Part shown: positions 57,287 through 64,000 of the stretch, piece after piece
Position numbering within the stretch: position 1 is the first letter of the stretch
How the letters are laid out: the number at the start of each line of letters is the position of its first letter
From: Sunxiuqinia indica
Lineage (GTDB): Bacteria > Bacteroidota > Bacteroidia > Bacteroidales > Prolixibacteraceae
DNA length: 64,000 bases
Direction: 5' to 3'
Assembly (NCBI RefSeq): GCF_009847015.1
Contig: NZ_WVEM01000004.1
Span: 310,001 to 374,000 of the forward strand
Program-made: the position numbers and the translations under genes
Notes under the pieces: generated by a model
The model's database searches: none
Told to the model about the DNA's origin: nothing
The model's input: only the letters and a program-made list of their open reading frames with translations

Positions 57287-58339
57287 TTATTGATTTTGCT
57301 TGAATACATCCTCAAGCACTTCTGGTTTCAGATGTACACCATCATAAAAATCAGCCGCTGATAAATTCAATTTACTCGGGTTAGTAGCTCCTGCTACTTT
57401 CAACTCATAATTTCTCGCTTCCCTCAACAGGTAATCATCAACCTTGAAAACGCCCTTGCATTGTGGCGATTGTTGCAACAGCCTGTATGTTTCGGGCTGG
57501 TAAGGTGGAATATAAAGAATCACCTCACATTTTTTAGACTTCAAGTAGTTGACAAGATCCTCAAATAACTGGCATTGCAATACCAACAGTTCATTGAAAT
57601 ATTCGTCACGGCTGGAGTAAAAATAATCTGTCGCCCTTCTTTCTATTTCAGATTCTGAAGCGTTAACAACATCATTTGGAAGCAAGCGTACTCCGCTGGG
57701 CAAAAACATCATTTTATTAACGGCAATAGAATTGCAAATCTCGAAGTTTTCTGTTTTTCTCCGTTGCCTTAACGATCGAACCAAATACCTAACCGAAAAA
57801 AGCTCCTTCATCCATTCCTTCTGTAATTCCCATTTTGAAGGGAACTGCCTTTCGGAAAGATCGCTGGCTTTCTGTAACATCTCAACAAAATCTACCCGGT
57901 TATTTAACCAGCGCTTTTCTGCAAAAGCATTACCAAACAGCCATTGATCGGCACAAATAATCACTGTTTCAGGTAATCGTTTCTGTTTTTTTTCAAACAG
58001 GTTCAAAAAAGCATACATATCCTGAAAAGTGCAGTTGGTCACCGAAGCATTAAAGAAGCTTTTCCCCGGGAAAGCCTGTTCTGAAAGCCCTAATGTACGG
58101 CTCGACCCTAAAACCAGCACTTCCGGCTCAAATGGTAAGTTATCGATCCATTGCTTCTTCAATACGCGCGAATTGATATTCATCGGGCCACTAACCAGTT
58201 TTCCAGTTGAAAGTGCTTCAACCAACGAAGGAATATAGTCCTTTCGAAGCGTATAGTCAGGATCAATCAAATAGTTTGTTCCTCCAATAAAAACTAGAGG
58301 AAGCAAAAGAGTGATGATTATTTTTTTGGCAACTGGCAT
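57287..58339 (-). CDS. SGNH/GDSL-like protein, partner of the MBOAT gene
   Basis: 350 residues with one N-terminal membrane anchor (KKIIITLLLPLVFIGGTNYLI) and a periplasmic domain. GSSRTLGL (78-85) fits SGNH block I with a nucleophile Ser, and YDGVHLKPEVL near the C terminus fits block V with Asp and His. Its stop and start positions put it 3 bases after the MBOAT gene. Such pairs (as AlgI with AlgJ/AlgX) transfer acyl groups to exported polysaccharides, which is the likely role here. Confidence 0.75.
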   Translation of the reverse strand: MPVAKKIIITLLLPLVFIGGTNYLIDPDYTLRKDYIPSLVEALSTGKLVSGPMNINSRVLKKQWIDNLPFEPEVLVLGSSRTLGLSEQAFPGKSFFNASVTNCTFQDMYAFLNLFEKKQKRLPETVIICADQWLFGNAFAEKRWLNNRVDFVEMLQKASDLSERQFPSKWELQKEWMKELFSVRYLVRSLRQRRKTENFEICNSIAVNKMMFLPSGVRLLPNDVVNASESEIERRATDYFYSSRDEYFNELLVLQCQLFEDLVNYLKSKKCEVILYIPPYQPETYRLLQQSPQCKGVFKVDDYLLREARNYELKVAGATNPSKLNLSAADFYDGVHLKPEVLEDVFKQNQ

Positions 58340-58342
58340 AGG

Positions 58343-59767
58343 TTAAAACTGGAAATAAATAAAAATTCGATCGGTTTGAAAAGCAAATAAGATGGAAAAA
58401 ATTATAAAGTAGTAAGCCACATATCGAACAAAAGGCCGTGTAAATCCGATATCGAGCCCATGTCTTTTATCTCGCTGAATCCATTCTCCACAAAACAAGA
58501 TGGAAGAAAAGAAAACGCCAATTAAAACATGTTTTGTTTCAACAATCCGATTTAAGCTTATTCCATCTTCGAGACGGATGATCCGTCCGATAAATTGAAA
58601 AGCCTGACTAATATTTTCGGCTCTGAAAAAAATAAAAGCGAAACATACCAAAGCAAAAGTCAGAAAAATAGCTGGCAACTGATTGATTCTAACTGGTGTA
58701 TCCTTTTGTTTTTTTGAGAATGGCTTCGTTATTAAATAGAGCAGTCCATGTATCGCTCCCCAAGCAAGAAAAGTCCAATTGGCTCCGTGCCACAATCCGC
58801 TAACAATGAAGGTTGTCATCACATTTACTCCCTGCCTGACTTTTGAACAACGATTTCCACCCAATGGAATGTACACATAATCGCGAAACCATGTTGACAA
58901 ACTAATATGCCAACGCGTCCAAAACTCTCGAATATTTCGAGAAAAGTAAGGTGAATTAAAGTTCTGCATTAAGTCGAAGCCCAACAAGGAAGCAGTGCCA
59001 ATAGCAATATTGGAATAGCCTGAAAAATCGCCATAAATCTGAACTGCAAAAAGAACAGCCCCCATGCATAACCAAGCTGCACTCATCGTTTCTGAATTCG
59101 CAAAAATCTGATCGACTATCGGAGCAATACTATCGGCCACAGCCACTTTGGCAAAGAAACCCCACAAAAGCTGACGAAAACCATTGCTAGCCAGTTCATA
59201 ATTAAACTGATGACGTTTTGCAAATTGAGGCAGCAGATGTTTTGCCCGCTCAATAGGACCGGCAACCAATTGAGGGAAAAAGGCCACAAAAGTAAAAAAA
59301 GCGACTGCATCGTGTGTTGGCTGTAACCTCTTGCGGTAAATATCGATGGTGTAACTTAGTGTTTGAAAGGTGTAAAAACTAATACCAACCGGAAGAATAA
59401 TGTTTAGCGTTGAAGGATGAACAAGATACCCCAACCGCTCCAGTGAAGCTGCTAGCTCAGCAGCAAAAAAACCGTAATATTTAAAGAAGAATAAAACGCC
59501 AAGATTAGCTCCCAGGCTTATTCCCATAAACAATCGCTTCCGAACCTGGCTATTGGCTTTGGAAATAGAAATGCCACAGAAATAATCAACCACAGAACTC
59601 AAAACGATCAAACCCAAGAAACGATAATCCCACCAGCCATAAAACAAATAACTAGCAGTTAAAAGAAAAAAATTACGGAGCTTTTCTGAATAACGGTTGA
59701 AAATCCCCCAATAAAGTATCAGTACCAGAGGAAAGAAAAGAACAAACTCAATCGAATTGAAAAGCAT
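58343..59767 (-). CDS. MBOAT-family O-acyltransferase (AlgI-like)
   Basis: 474 residues with about 11 membrane helices. MBOAT signatures: FWTRWHISLSTWFRDYVYIPLGGNR (282-306), and the invariant active-site His in VSGLWHGANW (H327), with a second conserved His at 287. AlgI-type proteins move acetyl groups across the membrane for polysaccharide modification. It is the first gene of an MBOAT - SGNH - glycosyltransferase operon. Confidence 0.93.
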   Translation of the reverse strand: MLFNSIEFVLFFPLVLILYWGIFNRYSEKLRNFFLLTASYLFYGWWDYRFLGLIVLSSVVDYFCGISISKANSQVRKRLFMGISLGANLGVLFFFKYYGFFAAELAASLERLGYLVHPSTLNIILPVGISFYTFQTLSYTIDIYRKRLQPTHDAVAFFTFVAFFPQLVAGPIERAKHLLPQFAKRHQFNYELASNGFRQLLWGFFAKVAVADSIAPIVDQIFANSETMSAAWLCMGAVLFAVQIYGDFSGYSNIAIGTASLLGFDLMQNFNSPYFSRNIREFWTRWHISLSTWFRDYVYIPLGGNRCSKVRQGVNVMTTFIVSGLWHGANWTFLAWGAIHGLLYLITKPFSKKQKDTPVRINQLPAIFLTFALVCFAFIFFRAENISQAFQFIGRIIRLEDGISLNRIVETKHVLIGVFFSSILFCGEWIQRDKRHGLDIGFTRPFVRYVAYYFIIFSILFAFQTDRIFIYFQF

Positions 59768-59952
59768 ATTTAGTCATTGATCATTTGAGTAGAAACGCGA
59801 AAATCATCAAAACAAATATATTCATCTTTTGGGGAACTCCAGCTTAAATCTCCGCCTCCAAGAAATACGCAATAAAAAATCTGATCAATTTTAAGCGCTT
59901 CTTCTTTTCTAAAAAGGATTGCTAAATCTTATAAAAGCTCAATCTATAATGT

Positions 59953-60852
59953 CTAGGAATTCTCATCAAATCGGCCTCTTAAATATTCCCAATCTTTAAT
60001 CTCTTCAAACTTGTTAAAACCCTCGATAGTCGACGGATGTTGCAACAACGACTCAACGGTTACTTCTGGTATTTCCTCATTGACCAAATCATTCCTTACA
60101 AATATGAAATTAAATCCCATTTCGTTAGCTCCTACCAAGCGATAGCCTTTTTGATGAGCTAGATTTTTCATTGCAATAGGAGATGCTCCATGATAAACCG
60201 GATGTTTCCCTGGAAAGAAGTAATTCGGGTCGTATGGAACGACAATATCCTCATAACCAAATTCATTATGGGTTTCAATGACTACAACCTGAGGATTGAC
60301 AACCTCCAAAGCATCCCAAATCCAATAATCATTCCCATCAATATCTATCGACAACAAACCAATTTCATCCTTAAATCCGGCTTGTTCAATAAGTTGATTA
60401 ATATTTTCCCGTTGTACTTTAGCACACACAAATTTTGGCGAATAATTCCACGGATGGGGATATTTAGAATAAAAACGTTTTCCACGTTTTATAGCCTTAG
60501 GATTCCCATCGATAAAAAGACCATGCCACCCAAAATTGAAATGTAGGTTTGCACTATTACTATTCACCCCGTCGTCAGACCCAATTTCAATAAACGTTTT
60601 ATTAGTCATTCCGATTATTGAAAATACAAATAACAGCTTCCCATCTTCTTCGAATTGAGAAAAAACACGAAACCCGGTTTCGTGCAGCTTTGGCATATTA
60701 TTATTTTTCTTACAATCTTGGTAATAATGATATAATTGCCGTTGGCTGATTTGTGTTGAAGGATAGAACCGGTTTCTAATTTTTGTGATTAGAAAAAAGT
60801 TTTTGAGTAGGTTCTTTATCAAGCTCGTCATCGTTACTTGTCTTTTTTGCAA
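59953..60852 (-). CDS. FkbM-type methyltransferase-like protein
   Basis: 299 residues. The SAM-binding motif is FIEIGSDDGVNSNSAN; the central IGLLSIDIDGNDYWIWDAL and VVIETHNEFG match FkbM-like proteins often found in polysaccharide clusters. There is no signal peptide. An alternative ATG lies 21 bases in. The 185-base gap to the MBOAT gene means it may be a separate unit. Its acceptor, probably a sugar or glycolipid, is unknown. Confidence 0.72.
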   Translation of the reverse strand: MQKRQVTMTSLIKNLLKNFFLITKIRNRFYPSTQISQRQLYHYYQDCKKNNNMPKLHETGFRVFSQFEEDGKLLFVFSIIGMTNKTFIEIGSDDGVNSNSANLHFNFGWHGLFIDGNPKAIKRGKRFYSKYPHPWNYSPKFVCAKVQRENINQLIEQAGFKDEIGLLSIDIDGNDYWIWDALEVVNPQVVVIETHNEFGYEDIVVPYDPNYFFPGKHPVYHGASPIAMKNLAHQKGYRLVGANEMGFNFIFVRNDLVNEEIPEVTVESLLQHPSTIEGFNKFEEIKDWEYLRGRFDENS

Positions 60853-61282
60853 ATAGTTTAATGCAGTAAAGATAATAATCCCATGCTCTTTTTATGAAAT
60901 AAAAAACTTGTTATGAATGGAGCCCACATAGCACATATATCCATTACAAAGTGCCCTTTGAAAGTCTAAATGATTTATGTTTCCCTGTAGCTGACTTAAA
61001 GCCATTACTAACATCTCGTACAAATTGATCTTTTGCAAAACAACATGGATACAAGATGTGTCCAACTACTGTACCCACTTTAATACTTGTTGGTTTCGCG
61101 TTCCTTTACCAAAGGTTTGAAAGAACTACGGTTCAATTTTTGATATAATCTGCAAGAATAAATTTATTTTTGACATGCGAACGTGTCTTTTTATTGTGCA
61201 ACTCAGAAATAATTTCAGATACTTAAACACATTCTCACTTTATAATCGTATAGGATGCTAATGCACTAACAATTATTACCTT
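60853..61282. other. Gene-free stretch between the surface block and small secreted genes
   Basis: 430 AT-rich bases. A -7-like TATTTTTG is seen near 61168, but a TTTG lies 22 bases before it, and the start is more than 100 bases away. No repeats or RNA gene were recognised. Confidence 0.5.
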
Positions 61283-61666
61283 ATGAAATTTACACTATTA
61301 ATCTTATTTTCCACATTCAGTTTCATTAATAGTTTTTCCCAAAACCCGCTCGTTGAAAACAAAAAATGGGAACTGGAAAAATTCAGAGATTCTAAAAGTA
61401 GGAGGATGATTTTTGTCGATGAATATCATTATCTGGAATTTCGCGAAGGGCGCGTTCGTTATTCAATTGATTGCAATAAATGTTCGTCGCCATACGAATT
61501 TGTAACGAAAGATACAATTCTGATCGAAGGGCCTCCAATGTGTACAAGGAAAGGTTGTCTTGAAAAAGATGATTTTCAAATAACTTTCGATGGTCAATAC
61601 AAAATTTGGCAGCAAGGGCTGTATCTGGTCATTCAAAACGACAACGAAATTTACTACTACAAATAA
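61283..61666 (+). CDS. Small secreted protein, META/HslJ-like
   Basis: 127 residues with a signal peptide (FTLLILFSTFSFINSFSQ). KKWELEKFRDS, SIDCNKCSSPYEF and CTRKGCLEKDDF follow the spacing of META-type domains (WxLxx, CN, Cys-rich loop, then F). The assignment is tentative; four Cys are present in pairs. The next gene, encoding a lipoprotein, starts 44 bases later on the same strand. Confidence 0.6.
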   Translation: MKFTLLILFSTFSFINSFSQNPLVENKKWELEKFRDSKSRRMIFVDEYHYLEFREGRVRYSIDCNKCSSPYEFVTKDTILIEGPPMCTRKGCLEKDDFQITFDGQYKIWQQGLYLVIQNDNEIYYYK

Positions 61667-61709
61667 TGGGCTACGCAACCTTCAAAGCCATATCGAATCA
61701 TTCAATAAT

Positions 61710-62180
61710 ATGAAAAGGAAAATTCTTATCTCATTTACCGCATTTTTATTTTTAGGTTTGCAATCCTGCTGGTGGTCTGGTAGTGAAGACGATACAATAT
61801 GGGTATACAAAACGAAGGAGGATTATTCGGACAAAGTTACCATAGAGCTTTCCAAAGATAAAACGCGGATCACGTCTTTTTATGGGCCACCTGATGTTCA
61901 ACTTAGGTGGCCCGAGAAACTGGCCGATGGTTATTATTTAAACGGAACGTTGGGGGTTAATTCAGCGATCCTGTCTGTTACCAAAGAGGAATATATGAAA
62001 CAGGAGCTTCCTTTTAGTATTGATAGCATGTTCAGCTTAATAATTGATAATGATCCTTTTCTTGAGTTTTATCAATACCAAGGAAATGAGTTCAATATCG
62101 AAGGAGGATTTGACACCGTAAGGATAAACATGCTGATTAAAAATAACGTATTGACAAAATATTTCGACCGAATGAAATAA
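61710..62180 (+). CDS. Unrecognised lipoprotein
   Basis: 156 residues from the ATG at 61710. A hydrophobic segment ends in LQSC, a good lipobox, so the protein should be membrane-anchored. The acidic mature domain includes KDKTRITSFYGPPDVQLRWPEK and no known motif. An open frame continues 120 bases upstream but overlaps the preceding gene, so I use the internal start. A terminator follows. Confidence 0.68.
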   Translation: MKRKILISFTAFLFLGLQSCWWSGSEDDTIWVYKTKEDYSDKVTIELSKDKTRITSFYGPPDVQLRWPEKLADGYYLNGTLGVNSAILSVTKEEYMKQELPFSIDSMFSLIIDNDPFLEFYQYQGNEFNIEGGFDTVRINMLIKNNVLTKYFDRMK

Positions 62181-62221
62181 GGAAAAGAATTGTTCCACAA
62201 TATACCTATGTGACTTTTACG

Positions 62222-62257
62222 AAAAAGGGTTCAGCTTTCTGTAGCTGCACCCTTTTT
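62222..62257 (+). terminator. Rho-independent terminator after the lipoprotein gene
   Basis: AAAAAGGGT-TCAGCT ... AGCTG-C-ACCCTTTTT, a long stem with one bulge and a T run, about 40 bases after the stop. Confidence 0.75.
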
Positions 62258-62306
62258 CAATTTACTACTCTTCCAATATTGATTATCATAGGTGTCCGGT
62301 TAAATC

Positions 62307-62409
62307 ATGGGCTAAAGCCCCTGTCATTTCATTTTCTTTTTCATTTCATTAACCCCGGCATTAATGCCGGGGTTAGTCATCGCATCAACAAGGGAGGGCT
62401 TTAGCCCAT
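62307..62409. repeat. REP-like element with three palindromes
   Basis: Outer 14-bp arms ATGGGCTAAAGCCC (62307-62320) and GGGCTTTAGCCCAT (62396-62409) are exact inverted repeats, and each arm is itself palindromic. The centre holds a perfect 24-base palindrome AACCCCGGCATTAATGCCGGGGTT (62351-62374). There is no coding content. Confidence 0.85.
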
Positions 62410-62552
62410 AACGCCATCCTATTGAATATCAGTTGTTCTATTTTAATCCTTTCTGGCATCACACAATTTCCCATTTTACCCGGACAACAGTGATTGATTA
62501 TCCAACAAAATTTGCATATATCCTGTTATATTGGGATCAAACCAGCAGTTTT

Positions 62553-63029
62553 ATGAACAAAGTCTTTCACATATTCCTGCTACTAATGAGTTTATCAGGT
62601 CAAGCTGGTGCTCAACACTATGAATTAAAATCGGACATCCCCAGCGGGGAACTTACCATAAGCTGCTTGCCCAAAGTACAACAAGAACTAACCATTATAA
62701 GATCGGCTGCGGAATTGAAGCGTCTGTTTCCCAACAATACCAGAAGTGAAAATACGATAGATTGCAGGTTACCATCAATCGACTTCAGTCGCGATTTTGT
62801 AATTTGTCTTCGACCGCGCTCATTAAGCGGATGCCGGGAACCGAAAATTGGACTTCAATTAAGCAGAAAAAAAAGTACCAATTTGTTGGTTGAAATGAGA
62901 ATTTTAGAATACGGCAGATGCTTTGAACTATGGCCGGATGCTTTTTGGGTGAAAATTCCATTGCAGTATTTTACAGAAACAATCGATTTTAAGATTTCAA
63001 AAACAGTTCAATCTATTCCTGTTGATTAA
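62553..63029 (+). CDS. Unrecognised small secreted protein
   Basis: 158 residues from the ATG at 62553, with a signal peptide (NKVFHIFLLLMSLSGQAGAQ). The mature part has three Cys (SCLPK, IDCRLP, SGCREP) plus one near the C terminus (GRCFELWPD). I see no known domain. An in-frame start 120 bases upstream gives a poor N terminus. A terminator-like hairpin follows. Confidence 0.65.
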   Translation: MNKVFHIFLLLMSLSGQAGAQHYELKSDIPSGELTISCLPKVQQELTIIRSAAELKRLFPNNTRSENTIDCRLPSIDFSRDFVICLRPRSLSGCREPKIGLQLSRKKSTNLLVEMRILEYGRCFELWPDAFWVKIPLQYFTETIDFKISKTVQSIPVD

Positions 63030-63031
63030 AT

Positions 63032-63061
63032 AAAACAGGAACCCTATTTGGATTCCTGTTT
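63032..63061. terminator. Terminator-like hairpin after the secreted-protein gene
   Basis: AAACAGGAA / TTCCTGTTT, a 9-bp stem with an 11-base loop, 3 bases after the stop of the gene ending at 63029. The T run is short. Confidence 0.6.
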
Positions 63062-63127
63062 CTCCCTCCTTGCTGAGTCCTCAGCTTTGGCTTTCCCCCA
63101 AAAGCCATCAAAAAAATATCCTTGTTA

Positions 63128-63433
63128 TTATAAAAGACTGCTCACCGAGCGAATAACCGATGCCAACTGATCTGCCTGCATGACTCCGCTTCCGGTCCAT
63201 TTTTGTTGTCCATTTTGAAAAATCATCATTGTTGGCACATTGCGTATTTGGTACTTCATCGCAATTTCCTGATTCCGATCCACATCAATTTTTAGAATGC
63301 GTACCTGTTCTCCCAGTTGATCTTTCACCTGTTTCAAAATGGGAGCCATCATTTTGCAGGGACCACACCATTCGGCCGAAAAATCGACCAAAACAGGCGT
63401 TTGCCCTTGAATAATTTGGTTAAACTTTTCCAT
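63128..63433 (-). CDS. Thioredoxin
   Basis: 101-residue thioredoxin, normal length. The redox motif is WCGPC (C23, C26) and the cis-Pro lies in NVPTMMIF. No signal peptide, so it is cytoplasmic. Its start overlaps the end of the DUF6132 gene by 14 bases, indicating a two-gene operon that a Crp-like site precedes. I give no symbol because several thioredoxins are likely in the genome. Confidence 0.93.
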   Translation of the reverse strand: MEKFNQIIQGQTPVLVDFSAEWCGPCKMMAPILKQVKDQLGEQVRILKIDVDRNQEIAMKYQIRNVPTMMIFQNGQQKWTGSGVMQADQLASVIRSVSSLL

Positions 63434-63647
63434 TGTCTTCTGATTTTTTCGGTTTCTTTTTCAAGTCGCTAACCAAGTAGCCCATCAATCCGCCATATAG
63501 TGAACTCGTGTGCCAGTTCGATTGAATGGGACAAGTTCCCGACGTGCAGCCGATGTAGTACCAATACAGGTATCCGGCTAAACCACCAACAAGAACTCCG
63601 ACTAATCGCCACTTATATTTCAGAATAAACTCTTTTACTTTTTCCAT
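63420..63647 (-). CDS. DUF6132 membrane protein
   Basis: 75 residues from the ATG at 63647. Two membrane segments lie at about 14-32 and 43-60, separated by a short loop with GCTSGTCPIQSN; the paired Cys in TSGTCP are a family hallmark as I remember it. Such genes sit beside redox genes in Bacteroidota. An ATG 48 bases upstream was rejected because that segment overlaps the palindromic operator. Confidence 0.75.
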   Translation of the reverse strand: MEKVKEFILKYKWRLVGVLVGGLAGYLYWYYIGCTSGTCPIQSNWHTSSLYGGLMGYLVSDLKKKPKKSEDNGKV

Positions 63648-63680
63648 AGTACAAAAAAACAAATCAGAATAGTTTTTCCA

Positions 63681-63696
63681 AGTGACCCAGGTCACT
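63681..63696. promoter_or_regulatory. Probable Crp/Fnr-type operator
   Basis: AGTGACC-CA-GGTCACT, a perfect 7-bp dyad equivalent to GTGA-N6-TCAC, the Crp half-site arrangement. It lies between the Crp/Fnr regulator gene and the DUF6132-thioredoxin pair, centred 41 bases before the chosen DUF6132 start. The regulator has the matching recognition helix (SREVISR). Confidence 0.65.
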
Positions 63697-63730
63697 CAGC
63701 TTCAATTTTAAATACAACTTTAGTTAGATT

Positions 63731-64000
63731 TTATGAATTGAGAGATCTCAAATTAGAAAAGTCCACTTTATTGCGACTAAGTTTGACCATGCCATTTTGC
63801 TCCATCTTTTTAAGCAGACGGGAAATGACTTCGCGTGAAGTATTCAATTGATAGGCAATGTCCTGATGTTTGCCATGAAACAGCTTTTCGCCGGTAGCTT
63901 CAAAACGAGCTTTGAAAAAACGTTCCAGGCGCTGATCTAAATCCATAAAAGCAATGGCATCAATGGTATCGAGCAATTCATCAAAACGTTTCCGATAAGC
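63731..64000 (-). CDS. Crp/Fnr-family transcription regulator (5' end cut off)
   Basis: C-terminal ~89 residues; the frame continues to the window edge (AYRKRFDELLDT at the edge). The HTH domain is visible: HQDIAYQLNTSREVISRLLKKME, then NGMVKLSRNKVDF. The recognition helix has the R-E-x3-R arrangement that in E. coli CRP reads GTGA. The effector-binding domain lies outside the window, so the signal (cAMP, oxygen or redox) cannot be judged. Confidence 0.9.
   Translation of the reverse strand, partial: AYRKRFDELLDTIDAIAFMDLDQRLERFFKARFEATGEKLFHGKHQDIAYQLNTSREVISRLLKKMEQNGMVKLSRNKVDFSNLRSLNS

Noticed and set aside
62210-62404. 64-codon plus-strand frame over the REP-like element
   Set aside because: Runs through a terminator and the palindromes; no protein pattern.
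63648-63695. N-terminal extension of the DUF6132 protein (MTWVTW...)
   Set aside because: It overlaps the Crp-type palindrome and adds nothing family-like; the ATG at 63647 fits better.

Overview
The window looks like a chromosomal segment of a Bacteroidota bacterium, probably a marine or anaerobic Marinilabiliales/Prolixibacteraceae-type organism (inference from gene content, not a database match). Evidence: a fused LpxC/FabZ protein, DUF4251 and DUF6132 proteins, LytTR/LytS-type signalling, TonB-C proteins, secreted proteins with short signal peptides ending in Q or a lipobox Cys, almost no Shine-Dalgarno sequences, and many start regions preceded by the Bacteroidota -7 promoter motif TAnnTTTG. 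No rRNA, tRNA, CRISPR array, transposase or prophage was found.

Layout. 1-5 kb: end of greA, a HIT hydrolase, then a minus-strand TPR protein / S41 protease / ruvC group. 4.9-7.4 kb: lipA and lipB (lipoate), a methyltransferase and a small thiamine-binding-like protein. 7.5-12.1 kb: minus-strand lipid A genes lpxD - lpxC/fabZ - lpxA behind an HD phosphohydrolase. 12.2-17.2 kb: rimP-nusA-infB with a strong promoter and a leader hairpin. 17.3-21.5 kb: gcvH (a substrate of LipA/LipB), tsaE, an alanine dehydrogenase-like protein with altered key residues, and a type I pullulanase. 21.5-25.2 kb: an envelope-stress-like operon (two small membrane proteins, LytS-type kinase, LytTR regulator). 25.4-27.6 kb: glnS and folB.

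27.6-30.3 kb is the least ordinary stretch. It has two small unknown genes, REP-like hairpins, a degenerate 21-bp tandem array whose open frame reads as heptapeptides, and two ~230-bp direct repeats with nested dyads and compensatory base changes.

30.3-38.2 kb: pgi, gpsA, lysS, recJ and a uracil permease. 38.2-43.7 kb: DUF4251, a TonB-C protein, a PlsB-like acyltransferase and two outer-membrane-type proteins, one with a helix-hairpin-helix domain. 43.7-50.1 kb: purE, hpt, adk, obgE, a PAP2 phosphatase, a membrane MutS-like ATPase and thiL. 50.2-55.2 kb: sufBCD-sufS with a terminator-like hairpin before sufS. 55.2-60.9 kb: an accessory cell-surface block (GT-C glycosyltransferase, SGNH protein, MBOAT acyltransferase, FkbM-type methyltransferase). 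61-64 kb: small secreted proteins, a palindromic REP-like element, thioredoxin, DUF6132 and the end of a Crp/Fnr regulator with a matching palindromic operator.

The most promising undescribed items are the paired structured repeats at 29.6-30.1 kb, the 21-bp array at 28.4-28.6 kb, a ~60-bp leader shared by the LytTR regulator gene and a TonB-C gene, and the Crp-type operator at 63.68 kb.
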